This document shows, piece after piece, positions 52,264-63,521 of a DNA stretch of 64,000 nt. The stretch comes from Klebsiella quasipneumoniae subsp. quasipneumoniae (lineage in GTDB: Bacteria > Pseudomonadota > Gammaproteobacteria > Enterobacterales > Enterobacteriaceae), in contig NZ_CP084876.1 of the NCBI RefSeq assembly GCF_020525925.1, positions 4,836,001 through 4,900,000 on the forward strand, in the 5' to 3' direction. Each line of letters starts with the position of its first letter. The stretch's first letter is position 1. Below the pieces are notes generated by a model. It did not search any database. It was not told the origin of the DNA and was given only the letters and a program-made list of their open reading frames with translations. The position numbers and the translations under genes were made by a program.

Positions 52264-54379
52264 CGAATTGTTCAAAACCATTGTTGCAAAACTAAATTTT
52301 TCTCTGGTTAACAAAACGCCTGTTATTCTACAGTCAGAATCATCGGAATGTGGAGTTGCCTGTCTGGCGATGGTCTGTGGTTATTATGGGTTAAATATCG
52401 ATTTATTTAATTTTCGTCAACGATTCGGTAGCCCCTCACAGGGCTCCTCACTGCTGTCTCTAAGCAAAACAGCCGAGCAGGCTGGTTTAAAAAACCGTGC
52501 GCTAGCGCTCGACCTCGATGAAATAAAACAGCTTAAGCTTCCCTGCATCATCCACTGGGGAATGAACCACTATGTAGTCCTTACAAAAGTAAAGAAAAAC
52601 GGATTTGTGATTCACGATCCCGCGCTGGGTAAACGAATCATTGGCATCAGTGAGATGTCAAATAATTTTACCGGCGTTGCGCTTGAACTCTGGCCTGATC
52701 ATAACTTCCAACAAGAGGAGGCGAAATCCCGTTTACGACTCCTGGATTTAATGCATAAAATTGTTGGTTTAAAATCGGCGCTGATTAAGATCTTTGCTTT
52801 CTCTGTTGTGGTAGAAGCGATTGGCCTCCTGTTGCCTATTGGTACACAGTTAGTAACTGACCATGTCATTATGGCGCACGATGAAAGTTTACTCTCTGTT
52901 ATTTGTATTGGTTTAATATTTTTCACGCTATTCCGCACGTTTATTAGCATGCTCCGAGCATGGACGTCGTTAACGTTGAATACGTTGACAAACATTCAAT
53001 GGAAAACAACGCTATTCGATCATTTGGCAAGTTTGCCATTATCTTTTTTCGAGAAAAGACACTTAGGTGATATCCAGTCTCGTTTCTCGTCTCTGGATAC
53101 CATTCGTTCAATTTTTACCAACAGTATTGTCACTGGCATCATCGATTCGATAATGACGATCGGTTTGTTAGTCATGCTGACATTATATGGCGGCTGGTTA
53201 GTCTGGGTCGTCATTGGTTTTACCGTCTGCTATGCGATTATGCGCTTCGCTACCTATAGTTTTTATCGACGCGTAACGGAAGAGCAGGTCGTTAAAGGGG
53301 CGCGTGCTAACTCTCACTTTATGGAATCACTTTATGGCATTTCCACGATCAAAGCATTAAATTTAAAAGAACGTCGCTCGCAGCATTGGCTGAATCTTAA
53401 CGTTGATGCCAGTAACGCAGGTATTAAGCAAACTCGCTTTGATATGATGTTTGGTGGGATTAATACCTTTATCACCTCTATCGATCAGGTGGTGGTACTG
53501 TGGTTGGGTGCCATTATGGTAATTGATAATGAGATGACGCTCGGTATGTTTATGGCATTTAATGCTTATCGAGGCCAGTTTTCTCAACGTGCATCGAATC
53601 TCATTGATTTGGTGATGCAGCTTCGTATGCTCTCGCTTCATAATGAACGTCTATCTGAAATCGCCTTTAGCGAACCGGAAAAAGAACTTCCATCCCGACG
53701 TGTGTTTACAGCAAACACCGGCGTGAAACTTGAAGTTAGGAACCTGAGTTATCAATACGATCCTTTTTCACAACCCATTTTTACCAATCTGAATATAACG
53801 GTTGCCCCAGGCGAGTCTGTCGCGCTAATTGGCCCATCTGGCGTTGGCAAAACCACGCTGTTGAAAGTCATGTGCGGTTTGCTTTCACCTGACTCCGGCG
53901 AAATACTGGCGGATAATCTGGAGATTCAAAAAATTGGCTTAAATAACTATCGTCTCGGTATCGCCTGCGTACTTCAGGAGGATCGTCTCTTTTCAGGTTC
54001 ACTTATCGATAATATCAGTGGTTTTGATGATAACCCCGATTTGGAATTCGTAATGGAATGTGCCAAACATTGCAACATCCATGATGAAATCATGAAGATG
54101 GCGATGGGATACGAAACCATTGTCGGCGAACTGGGGCTGGGCATTTCCGGCGGTCAAAAGCAGCGTATCCTGATCGCTCGTGCTTTGTACCGTAAACCGA
54201 GTATTCTGTTTATGGATGAGGCAACTAGTCACCTGGATCTCAGAAATGAGTCGGTCATCAATCAGTCGATTTCAGCGTTAAGTATCACCCGAATTATTGT
54301 CGCGCACCGGCCATCAACCATTGCATCAGCCGATCGCGTTATTGACCTCTCACAATCGAAGTCGATGGCTACCGCTTAA
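52256..54379 (+). CDS. Peptidase-containing ABC exporter for double-glycine peptides (CvaB-like)
   Basis: 707 aa. The N-terminal C39 peptidase has oxyanion Gln26, catalytic Cys32 (SSECGVACLAM), His105 (GMNHYVVL) and Asp121 (HDPALGKR), the same positions as in CvaB. Six TM segments lie between about 165 and 440. The nucleotide-binding domain has Walker A GPSGVGKTT (from 526), signature LGISGGQ (628-634) and Walker B ILFMDEATSHLD with Asp654/Glu655. It cleaves the leader after the glycine pair and exports the peptide. All catalytic residues are intact, so the system looks functional. Confidence 0.94.
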   Translation: MTNELFKTIVAKLNFSLVNKTPVILQSESSECGVACLAMVCGYYGLNIDLFNFRQRFGSPSQGSSLLSLSKTAEQAGLKNRALALDLDEIKQLKLPCIIHWGMNHYVVLTKVKKNGFVIHDPALGKRIIGISEMSNNFTGVALELWPDHNFQQEEAKSRLRLLDLMHKIVGLKSALIKIFAFSVVVEAIGLLLPIGTQLVTDHVIMAHDESLLSVICIGLIFFTLFRTFISMLRAWTSLTLNTLTNIQWKTTLFDHLASLPLSFFEKRHLGDIQSRFSSLDTIRSIFTNSIVTGIIDSIMTIGLLVMLTLYGGWLVWVVIGFTVCYAIMRFATYSFYRRVTEEQVVKGARANSHFMESLYGISTIKALNLKERRSQHWLNLNVDASNAGIKQTRFDMMFGGINTFITSIDQVVVLWLGAIMVIDNEMTLGMFMAFNAYRGQFSQRASNLIDLVMQLRMLSLHNERLSEIAFSEPEKELPSRRVFTANTGVKLEVRNLSYQYDPFSQPIFTNLNITVAPGESVALIGPSGVGKTTLLKVMCGLLSPDSGEILADNLEIQKIGLNNYRLGIACVLQEDRLFSGSLIDNISGFDDNPDLEFVMECAKHCNIHDEIMKMAMGYETIVGELGLGISGGQKQRILIARALYRKPSILFMDEATSHLDLRNESVINQSISALSITRIIVAHRPSTIASADRVIDLSQSKSMATA

Positions 54380-54393
54380 TAAAGGAGAAGATT

Positions 54394-55257
54394 ATGCAAG
54401 GAACGTTTATTGGTTTTAATACTGCAGGAATTACTTTTGAAGAGCGTTTCCTGGCGCTGTTACTTAAGGTCAAGAAAGCGAATGATACCTGTGAGATTTT
54501 CTATCTTCAGGCACCCGTATTATCCGACCTGCTTCTGATATTGCAAAGTAGAATGGCCTTAATTTTTCAGCGACTTGAAAATAAAGGCGAGGCTTACAAA
54601 GATGAGATTATCGCTTATAACGAAACACTCGTAACCCATATCCCCACGGTAGAAATGGCTGAAATACAACAGCCTTCTCCTGAGCGGCGTATAATGTCTA
54701 TTACGCTTAAACCTGGCGAAACGCAGTCAACGCTGATCCTGGTATTTCAGGATGAGCAAATTAAGACGTTAACTATTGATGACCGACAGGTTGAAGCCCT
54801 GATAATCGGTATTCAACAGGCATTAAAAACAGTCGGCGATCAGGAACTTATCCAGTATTTAAGTTCAAATATGGATTTTTTAATGTGCTACAGCGTCGAC
54901 TTAACTACTCAGCCGAATATTGATTACCAGCAGTATCCCCAGGAAGAATGGAAGCTAAACCTGTTTTCCCATTATCTGGGCGTGCTCTATTGCTGCGAGA
55001 CGGACGAAGGCAAGAAAATTGTCTCCGGAGCGGTGGTAAAAACCAGTGCGCCACATTTATCTGAAATGGAAAACAGCGTGGTAGTACGCCTTATTGAGAA
55101 AAGCCCCAAGCTTAAGGCGATGCACACGGCGCTGGCGCCATGCCAAATCTTCAGTACCATTATTCCTTCCCAGCCAGGAAGAATGCTCAGCCTGGAAGAG
55201 TGTCTGCGTCCCCTGCATGCCTTCTATCTGGAGAAGAAAGCGGAGCTTAACGCCTGA
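54394..55257 (+). CDS. yjeJ: YjeJ-like protein of unknown function
   Basis: 287 aa, close to the ~289 aa of E. coli YjeJ and in the same place and orientation relative to yjeI, so synteny supports the name. I see no signal peptide, TM helix or known catalytic motif; it looks like a soluble mixed alpha/beta protein with a C-terminal helix (PLHAFYLEKKAELNA). The ATG has AAAGGAGAAG upstream and lies only 14 nt after the exporter stop, so it may be cotranscribed with the peptide exporter. Whether that has functional meaning is open. Confidence 0.65.
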   Translation: MQGTFIGFNTAGITFEERFLALLLKVKKANDTCEIFYLQAPVLSDLLLILQSRMALIFQRLENKGEAYKDEIIAYNETLVTHIPTVEMAEIQQPSPERRIMSITLKPGETQSTLILVFQDEQIKTLTIDDRQVEALIIGIQQALKTVGDQELIQYLSSNMDFLMCYSVDLTTQPNIDYQQYPQEEWKLNLFSHYLGVLYCCETDEGKKIVSGAVVKTSAPHLSEMENSVVVRLIEKSPKLKAMHTALAPCQIFSTIIPSQPGRMLSLEECLRPLHAFYLEKKAELNA

Positions 55258-55311
55258 CCCTCTTCTACCGGTCACGCCTCTCTCTACGCTCGCAGAGAGA
55301 GGCATCGCGCA

Positions 55312-55665
55312 TCAGTTCGGACACTTATAAACCTGGCCGTTCATCTCGCTGTCGGTGGGCACAAAGCTCGACAACAGATTTTGCGTCGGGCTGCTGACGC
55401 CATAAATCACGTTGCCGCCCATGGCTGCCGCCTGGTTACGCAGGGCGTTAGCCGCACCGCGCATGGAGCCACCCTCATCGCCATTCTGGCCGGAGAGCCA
55501 GTTGCTCTGTTTACCCGTCGCGGTCCCTAACAGCTGACACTCTGCGCCCGGCTTATCCTGCACGAAGCGCACATTCTGGCCGGCAGAGGTTAATTCATTG
55601 CTGGAACTGCAACCTGCCAACAGTAAGGCTGCGCCGACAATCCCTGCTAAATATTTTACCTGCAT
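55312..55665 (-). CDS. yjeI: YjeI, DUF4156 lipoprotein
   Basis: 117 aa from ATG 55665; an upstream ATG adds four residues. Lipobox LLAGC, mature CSSSNELTSAGQNVRFV. The domain contains GTATGKQSNWLSGQNGDEGGSMRGAANALRNQ across two stretches and ends GQVYKCPN. Function unknown. Downstream of groEL on the same strand, as in E. coli. Confidence 0.92.
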   Translation of the reverse strand: MQVKYLAGIVGAALLLAGCSSSNELTSAGQNVRFVQDKPGAECQLLGTATGKQSNWLSGQNGDEGGSMRGAANALRNQAAAMGGNVIYGVSSPTQNLLSSFVPTDSEMNGQVYKCPN

Positions 55666-55864
55666 GTTAATCCCCATGATCGATGAGCTGGACGCACTGG
55701 CCCGGATGTAAACCTGTCATCCTTCAAACTGCGTCGGCATGAGCCGCTTTCATTCCTTAGCCGGTCGCGCTAGTTAGTCGCTTCCGATACGGAGGTGCTT
55801 GCCGCTCTGATGCAGCTTAAATGATTTTTATGTATAAGCCTTATACTAAAAAGCGCGCCAAAAG

Positions 55865-55896
55865 AAAAACCCCCAGCCATTACTGGCCAGGGGTTT
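55865..55896 (-). terminator. Intrinsic terminator of groESL
   Basis: Minus strand: CCCCTGGCC/GGC-T-GGGG stem with an AGTAAT loop followed by GGTTTTTC. It is 29 nt past the groEL stop. Confidence 0.85.
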
Positions 55897-55924
55897 CTGC
55901 TTTTTTATGCCGTAGAGCGCACGA

Positions 55925-57574
<1,650 letters not shown>

Positions 57575-57608
57575 TTATATTCCTCAAATTCGTTCAGGGT
57601 CGTGCGAA

Positions 57609-57962
<354 letters not shown>

Positions 57963-57984
57963 TTACCGGCTAGTGCAGAGAGAG

Positions 57985-58011
57985 ATGGGGATGGCCATTT
58001 CCCGCTTCAAG
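57985..58011 (-). promoter_or_regulatory. Sigma-32 heat-shock promoter of groESL
   Basis: Minus strand: -35 CTTGAA (58006-58011), 15-bp spacer, -10 CCCCAT (57985-57990). Both boxes match the RpoH consensus and the E. coli groE promoter layout. Confidence 0.9.
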
Positions 58012-58135
58012 GGCAAAATTAAAAAAAAATTTTTACCTTTGCGCTGGCGCGCAAAAAGCGGCGCCACCGGGCAACCGGTCATAAGGAAAAGCGATTGTGA
58101 TACTCTCTTTCTTTTCACTGGCGCAGGATGGAATC

Positions 58136-59386
58136 ATGAGTGGTTTAAAACAGGAGTTAGGGCTGGGACAGGGAGTCGGGTTGCTTTCCACCTCACTGCT
58201 GGGCACCGGCGTTTTCGCCGTTCCGGCGCTGGCGGCGCTGGTCGCTGGCGATAACAGCCTGTGGGCATGGCCGTTGCTTATCCTCCTTGTTTTTCCGATT
58301 GCCATCGTCTTCGCCCTGCTGGGCCGCCATTTCCCCAGCGCGGGCGGCGTGGCCCACTTTGTCGATATGGCCTTTGGCCCACGTCTGGCCAGCGTCACCG
58401 GCTGGCTGTTTTTATCGGTTATCCCGGTCGGACTCCCTGCCGCCCTGCACATCGCCATCGGCTTCGGCCAGGCGCTGTTCGGCTGGCATGATGCGCAGCT
58501 GCTGCTGGCGGAGCTGGGTACCCTGGCCATCGTCTGGTGGGTCGGTTCACGTGGCGCCAGCTCCAGCGCCAACCTGCAGACGCTGGTTGCCGTGCTGATC
58601 GTGGCGCTGATCGTCGCCGTCTGGTGGCGCGGCGGGATAAGTCCGGCGCAGATCCCCTTCCCCGCCCCGGCGGAGATCGACCGCGGCCAGCTCTTCTCTG
58701 CGCTGTCGGTGATGTTCTGGTGCTTTGTCGGCCTGGAAGCCTTTGCCCACCTCGCCTCGGAGTTTAAACACCCCGAGCGCGATTTTCCCCGCGCGCTGAT
58801 GATAGGCCTGCTGCTTGCCGGTTCGGTCTACTGGGCCTGCACCGTGCTGGTGTTGCACTTCCACGCCTTTGGCGTGGAGATGGCGGCGGCGGCGTCATTA
58901 CCGAATATCGTGGTCCGCCTGTTCGGCGTCGAAGCGCTGTGGGTGGCCTGCGTCATCGGTTACCTCGCCTGTTTCGCCAGCCTCAACATCTATATTCAGA
59001 GCTTCGCCCGCCTGGTCTGGTCGCAGGCGCAGCATAAGCCACAGAGCTACCTCGCGAGGCTGTCGCCGCGGCAGATCCCACGCAACGCCCTCAACACCGT
59101 GCTGGGCTCCTGCGTGGTCAGCACCTTGTGTATCTATTTTCTCGATATCAATCTGGACGCGCTGATCGTCTATGCCAACGGCATTTTCATCATGATCTAT
59201 CTGCTGTGCATGCTGGCGGGCTGTCGTTTGCTGCGCGGGCGCTATCGGCTGCTGGCGGCGGTGGGCAGCATTCTCTGTCTGCTGCTGCTGGCGATGGTCG
59301 GCTGGAAGAGTCTGTACGCGCTGGTGATGCTGGCGGTGCTGTGGTTGTTTTTACCGAGACGTAAGCTGGCGACAGGAAGCGCATAG
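58136..59386 (+). CDS. yjeH: YjeH, L-methionine/branched-chain amino-acid exporter
   Basis: 416 aa from ATG 58136 (MSGLKQELGLGQGVGLLSTS), the E. coli-like start; a longer in-frame ORF adds 13 residues. APC-family permease with about 12 TM helices. GTGVFAVPALAALVAG lies in TM1 and CFVGLEAFAHLASEFKHPERDFPRAL in TM6 and its loop. E. coli YjeH exports methionine and branched-chain amino acids. Divergent from groES. Confidence 0.93.
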   Translation: MSGLKQELGLGQGVGLLSTSLLGTGVFAVPALAALVAGDNSLWAWPLLILLVFPIAIVFALLGRHFPSAGGVAHFVDMAFGPRLASVTGWLFLSVIPVGLPAALHIAIGFGQALFGWHDAQLLLAELGTLAIVWWVGSRGASSSANLQTLVAVLIVALIVAVWWRGGISPAQIPFPAPAEIDRGQLFSALSVMFWCFVGLEAFAHLASEFKHPERDFPRALMIGLLLAGSVYWACTVLVLHFHAFGVEMAAAASLPNIVVRLFGVEALWVACVIGYLACFASLNIYIQSFARLVWSQAQHKPQSYLARLSPRQIPRNALNTVLGSCVVSTLCIYFLDINLDALIVYANGIFIMIYLLCMLAGCRLLRGRYRLLAAVGSILCLLLLAMVGWKSLYALVMLAVLWLFLPRRKLATGSA

Positions 59387-59436
59387 GCGCAAAAAGAAAG
59401 CGGCCCGGTCGCGTCTGCAGACCGGGCCGATAAACG

Positions 59437-59913
59437 TTAATCGCGGCGATCGTCCTTGTGGTCCAGACGGTCGCGCTGTTCATCCTTGCGCTGGTATTCC
59501 CCTTCGAAGGTCTCTCCGCCGCCAGTCCCGGCGCTAAAGCCGCCACCCGGCATCCGGCTGAAGCGCAAATGCGGCATCAGCTTCATCGTCAGGTGCTTCT
59601 GCACCGGGGGCAAAAGCAGCAGCAGGCCGAGGAAGTCGGTAAAGAACCCCGGGATCAACAGCAGCAGGCCAGCGATAATCAGCGAGACGCTCTTGATCAT
59701 CTCCGCCGCCGGGCTCTCGCCCGCGGCCATCTTCTGCTGCATCAGCAGGAAGTTTTTGAAGCCCTGGTTGCGCACCAGCGACATCCCCACCACCGAGCTA
59801 AAGATCACCAGGATCAGCGTCATAAAGACGCCCAACACGTGCGCGACCTGGATAAAGATCGATATCTCAATGTAAACGTAAAGAAAAAAGGCAATAAACG
59901 GAATCCAACGCAC
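59437..59913 (-). CDS. fxsA: FxsA, membrane protein linked to phage T7 exclusion suppression
   Basis: 158 aa from a GTG at 59913, preceded by AAGGAG 7 nt upstream and matching the E. coli length; an ATG further upstream lacks an SD. About four hydrophobic segments, including LYVYIEISIFIQVAHVLG and LLLIPGFFTDFLGLLLLLPP. Charged C-terminal tail (EYQRKDEQRDRLDHKDDRRD). In E. coli, overproduction relieves F-plasmid exclusion of phage T7. Confidence 0.92.
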   Translation of the reverse strand: MRWIPFIAFFLYVYIEISIFIQVAHVLGVFMTLILVIFSSVVGMSLVRNQGFKNFLLMQQKMAAGESPAAEMIKSVSLIIAGLLLLIPGFFTDFLGLLLLLPPVQKHLTMKLMPHLRFSRMPGGGFSAGTGGGETFEGEYQRKDEQRDRLDHKDDRRD

Positions 59914-60250
59914 CGGCGTCTCCTTCATCGACAGGCGCCGAATTCGGCCCCCGTAGTCATCAATTTGCTGATCGCATCCCACTAAGATGGGGATGCTGAG
60001 CGCCTTTTCAATCAGCGGAAATGCTTATTTTTTCCAAGAATAGGAAAGCGGTGACCCATTTCACAGATTAATAAATCTTCTCACACCCGCGATGTAATAA
60101 GTGATCAAGCTTACTGATATTCGCTATCATCAGCATATGATCTTGGGCACCGGGCCGGTTAAGGAAATAATCGTCGGCCAGAAAATATACTGAATCCTGG
60201 ATATTCTGTGTATTTGGTGAATTCATTGGCAGCTTGAAAAGAAGGTTCAC
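59914..60250. other. 337-bp intergenic region between fxsA and aspA
   Basis: No convincing gene; a 60-codon ORF on the minus strand (60068-60250) has no recognisable features. It contains a CRP-like site and a -10-like TATACT at 60186-60191 upstream of aspA. Confidence 0.55.
60050..60065. promoter_or_regulatory. Candidate CRP site in the fxsA-aspA region
   Basis: GGTGA-N6-TCACA, one mismatch from TGTGA-N6-TCACA. It could serve aspA, which is catabolite-regulated in E. coli. It is 186 bp from the aspA ATG, so which promoter it serves is uncertain. Confidence 0.4.
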
Positions 60251-61687
60251 ATGTTAAACAACATTCGTATCGAAGAAGATCTGTTGGGCACCAGGGAAGT
60301 TCCCGCGGACGCTTACTACGGCGTTCATACTCTGCGAGCGATTGAAAACTTCTACATTAGCAACAGCAAAATCAGCGACATACCAGAATTCGTGCGCGGC
60401 ATGGTGATGGTGAAGAAAGCCGCCGCGCTGGCGAACAAGGAGCTGCAGACCATTCCCAAAAGCGCGGCAAATGCGATTATCGCCGCCTGTGACGAAGTCC
60501 TGAATAACGGCAAATGCATGGACCAGTTCCCGGTCGATGTCTTCCAGGGCGGGGCCGGCACCTCCGTAAACATGAACACCAACGAAGTCCTGGCAAACAT
60601 CGGCCTCGAGCTGATGGGCCACCAGAAAGGCGAATACCAGTACCTGAACCCAAACGATCACGTCAACAAATGCCAGTCCACCAACGATGCCTACCCGACC
60701 GGATTCCGCATTGCGGTGTATGCCTCTATCCTCAAGTTAATCGATGCGATTAAGCAGCTGGGCGAAGGTTTCCAGGCGAAAGCCGAGGAGTTCCAGGACA
60801 TCCTCAAGATGGGCCGCACCCAGCTGCAGGACGCGGTGCCGATGACCCTCGGTCAGGAGTTCCATGCCTTCAATGTGCTGCTCAATGAAGAGACCAAAAG
60901 CATTCTGCGCACTGCGGAGCTGCTGCTGGAAGTGAACCTTGGCGCAACCGCCATCGGCACACGCCTCAACACCCCGGACGGTTATCAACAGCTGGCGGTG
61001 CAGAAGCTGGCGGAAGTGAGCAACTTACCGGTCGTTCCGGCGGAAGATCTGATTGAAGCCACCTCGGACTGCGGGGCGTACGTCATGGTTCACAGCTCGC
61101 TGAAACGCCTGGCGGTGAAACTGTCCAAGATCTGTAACGACCTGCGCCTGCTCTCTTCCGGACCGCGCGCGGGCCTCAACGAAATTAACCTGCCTGAGCT
61201 GCAGGCTGGCTCTTCTATTATGCCGGCGAAGGTTAACCCGGTGGTGCCGGAGGTGGTCAACCAGGTCTGCTTTAAAGTGATCGGCAACGACACCACGGTG
61301 ACCATGGCCTCAGAAGCCGGGCAGCTGCAGCTGAACGTGATGGAGCCGGTGATCGGCCAGGCAATGTTCGAGTCTATCCACATTCTGACCAACGCCTGCT
61401 ACAACCTGCTGGAGAAATGCGTCAACGGCATTACTGCCAACAAAGCGGTGTGCGAAGGTTACGTCTATAACTCCATCGGCATCGTCACCTACCTCAACCC
61501 GTTTATCGGCCACCACAATGGCGATATCGTCGGCAAGATCTGCGCCGAAACCGGGAAGAGCGTGCGGGAAGTGGTGCTGGAGCGTGGGCTGCTGACGGCG
61601 GCGGAGCTGGATGACATTTTCTCCGCGCAAAACCTGATGCATCCCGCTTATAAAGCGAAGCGTTATACCGATGAAAGCGAACAGTAA
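60251..61687 (+). CDS. aspA: Aspartate ammonia-lyase
   Basis: 478 aa, the E. coli length. Fumarase/aspartase superfamily signature [12 protein letters not shown] with the catalytic Ser loop. [14 protein letters not shown] and [13 protein letters not shown] complete the active site. It converts aspartate to fumarate and ammonia, feeding FrdABCD in anaerobic respiration; dcuA next door moves the substrates. Confidence 0.98.
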   Translation: MLNNIRIEEDLLGTREVPADAYYGVHTLRAIENFYISNSKISDIPEFVRGMVMVKKAAALANKELQTIPKSAANAIIAACDEVLNNGKCMDQFPVDVFQGGAGTSVNMNTNEVLANIGLELMGHQKGEYQYLNPNDHVNKCQSTNDAYPTGFRIAVYASILKLIDAIKQLGEGFQAKAEEFQDILKMGRTQLQDAVPMTLGQEFHAFNVLLNEETKSILRTAELLLEVNLGATAIGTRLNTPDGYQQLAVQKLAEVSNLPVVPAEDLIEATSDCGAYVMVHSSLKRLAVKLSKICNDLRLLSSGPRAGLNEINLPELQAGSSIMPAKVNPVVPEVVNQVCFKVIGNDTTVTMASEAGQLQLNVMEPVIGQAMFESIHILTNACYNLLEKCVNGITANKAVCEGYVYNSIGIVTYLNPFIGHHNGDIVGKICAETGKSVREVVLERGLLTAAELDDIFSAQNLMHPAYKAKRYTDESEQ

Positions 61688-61708
61688 TCTTTCCGGATAG
61701 TCATTCAA

Positions 61709-61736
61709 AGGCATGTCAGCGATGACATGCCTTTTT
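61709..61736 (+). terminator. Intrinsic terminator between aspA and dcuA
   Basis: Perfect 10-bp stem AGGCATGTCA/TGACATGCCT with a GCGA loop and TTTTT run, 22 nt past the aspA stop. Partial read-through into dcuA is known for E. coli. Confidence 0.9.
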
Positions 61737-61801
61737 GCTTTTTAGTTTTACTAAAATACAACAATCCAATATCAACTTGTTAAAAAACAAGGAAGGCATA
61801 T

Positions 61802-63103
61802 ATGTTTGGTGCAGAACTGGTTATTGTCCTGCTGGCGATTTATCTCGGCGCCCGGCTCAGCGGCATCGGTATCGGCTTTGCCGGTGGCCTTGGCGTCCTT
61901 GTCCTGACGCTTATTTTTCAAATTAAACCGGGTGCGATCCCCTTCGACGTTATTGAAATCATTATGGCGGTGATTGCCGCTATCGCCGCCATGCAGGTCG
62001 CAGGCGGAATGGATTACCTGGTCAGCCTCGCCGAACGGATGCTGCGTCGCCACCCGAAATATATTACCTTCCTTGCCCCGCTGGTGACCTGGTTTATGAC
62101 CGTACTCGCCGGCACCGGCCATACCGCCTTCTCCACGCTGCCGGTGATCACCGAAGTGGCCAAAGAGCAAGGCATCCGTCCGTCCCGTCCGCTATCGATT
62201 GCGGTGGTGGCCTCCCAGATAGCGATCACCGCTTCGCCCATCTCCGCCGCGGTAGTGTTCTTTGCCGGGATCCTGGAGCCGCTGGGCGTTAGCTACCTGA
62301 TGCTGCTGGCCATCTGTATTCCGGTCACCCTGCTGGCGGTGATGCTCACCGCTATCGTCTGCAATTTCCTCGGCTGCGAACTGAAAGATGACCCGGTTTA
62401 CCAGGAGCGGCTGGCCAAGGGTGAGGTCAGACTGCGCGGCAGCCAGGTGTTTGAGCTGAAGCCGCACGCCAAACGTTCCGTTCTGCTGTTTCTGATCGGC
62501 ATCGTGGCGGTGATGTTCTACGCCACGGCCATCAGCGATACCGTCGGTCTGATCAAAAACCCGGTACTACCGCGTAACGAGGCGATCGTGGTGTTTATGC
62601 TGACCATCGCCACGCTGATCAGCATCACCTGCAAAATCGACACCGGCGAAGTGCTCAATGCCAGCACCTTTAAGTCCGGCATGAGCGCCTGCGTCTGCGT
62701 GCTCGGCGTCGCCTGGCTGGGGGATACCTTCGTTAAAGCGCATATCAGCGATATCCAGGCCGTGGCCGGCGACCTGCTGCATAACTACCCGTGGCTGCTG
62801 GCGGTGGTGCTGTTCTTTGCCGCCACGCTGCTCTACTCGCAGGCGGCCACCACCAAAGCGCTGATGCCCGCCGCGCTGATGCTGGGCGTGAGCCCTCTCA
62901 CGGCCATCGCCTCGTTTGCCGCCGTCTCCGCCCTTTTCGTTCTGCCGACCTACCCCACCCTGCTGGCGGCGGTCGAAATGGATGACACCGGCTCCACCCG
63001 CATCGGTAAATACGTCTTCAACCACGCCTTCCTGATCCCCGGCGTCATCGCCATTACGCTGTGCGTGATCCTCGGGTTTATTTTTGGCGGCATCATGCTG
63101 TAA
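61802..63103 (+). CDS. dcuA: Anaerobic C4-dicarboxylate antiporter DcuA
   Basis: 433 aa, 10-12 TM helices. DcuA/B family, including [20 protein letters not shown] and the conserved [14 protein letters not shown] near the C terminus. It exchanges aspartate or fumarate for succinate. Forms a functional set with aspA and the frd operon in this window. Confidence 0.96.
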   Translation: MFGAELVIVLLAIYLGARLSGIGIGFAGGLGVLVLTLIFQIKPGAIPFDVIEIIMAVIAAIAAMQVAGGMDYLVSLAERMLRRHPKYITFLAPLVTWFMTVLAGTGHTAFSTLPVITEVAKEQGIRPSRPLSIAVVASQIAITASPISAAVVFFAGILEPLGVSYLMLLAICIPVTLLAVMLTAIVCNFLGCELKDDPVYQERLAKGEVRLRGSQVFELKPHAKRSVLLFLIGIVAVMFYATAISDTVGLIKNPVLPRNEAIVVFMLTIATLISITCKIDTGEVLNASTFKSGMSACVCVLGVAWLGDTFVKAHISDIQAVAGDLLHNYPWLLAVVLFFAATLLYSQAATTKALMPAALMLGVSPLTAIASFAAVSALFVLPTYPTLLAAVEMDDTGSTRIGKYVFNHAFLIPGVIAITLCVILGFIFGGIML

Positions 63104-63116
63104 ATCTCTTCAAATT

Positions 63117-63138
63117 CGGGCCAGATCCTGGCCCGTTT
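63117..63138 (+). terminator. Hairpin terminator after dcuA
   Basis: CGGGCCAG/CTGGCCCG 8-bp stem with a 3-nt loop and a short U-run (gtttcgtt), 13 nt past the dcuA stop. Confidence 0.7.
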
Positions 63139-63194
63139 CGTTAATCCTCCCCACCTTGCGTGCTATAGTGCCTCTTTTCGCTGATACGAGGTTC

Positions 63195-63521
63195 ATGATG
63201 ACTACGCCTGATGCTGTTGTTGTGCTCTGTACCGCGCCGGATGAAGCGACCGCCCAGGATCTGGCGGCAAAAGCGCTGGCCGAAAAGCTGGCCGCCTGCG
63301 CCACGCTCCTGCCGGGCGCCACCTCGCTCTATTACTGGGAAGGGAAGCTGGAGCAGGAGTATGAAGTTCAGATGCTGCTCAAAACCGATCTTGCCCATCA
63401 GCAGGCGCTGCTGGACTGCCTGAAGTCTCACCACCCGTATCAAACCCCTGAACTGCTGGTTCTGCCCGTCACGTATGGAGACAACGATTACCTCTCATGG
63501 CTTACCGCATCTTTACGCTGA
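63195..63521 (+). CDS. cutA: CutA, divalent-cation tolerance protein
   Basis: 108 aa if read from ATG 63195; ATG 63198, one codon later, is better spaced from GAGG (63188-63191) and could be the true start. CutA1 fold: [23 protein letters not shown], then [21 protein letters not shown] and [13 protein letters not shown]. Trimeric protein linked to copper tolerance. Overlaps the dsbD start by 25 nt. Confidence 0.95.
   Translation: MMTTPDAVVVLCTAPDEATAQDLAAKALAEKLAACATLLPGATSLYYWEGKLEQEYEVQMLLKTDLAHQQALLDCLKSHHPYQTPELLVLPVTYGDNDYLSWLTASLR

Noticed and set aside
54394..55257. YjeJ-like protein as the microcin immunity protein
   Set aside because: It is soluble-looking, 287 aa, and its synteny and length match a backbone gene found in E. 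coli without the microcin system. Class II immunity proteins are usually small membrane proteins.
44017..55257. Prophage or transposon carrying the fimbrial/microcin island
   Set aside because: No integrase, transposase, terminal inverted repeats or duplicated attachment sequence could be found at either edge.
60068..60250. 60-codon ORF on the minus strand upstream of aspA
   Set aside because: No clear SD, no conserved features, and it covers the likely aspA control region.
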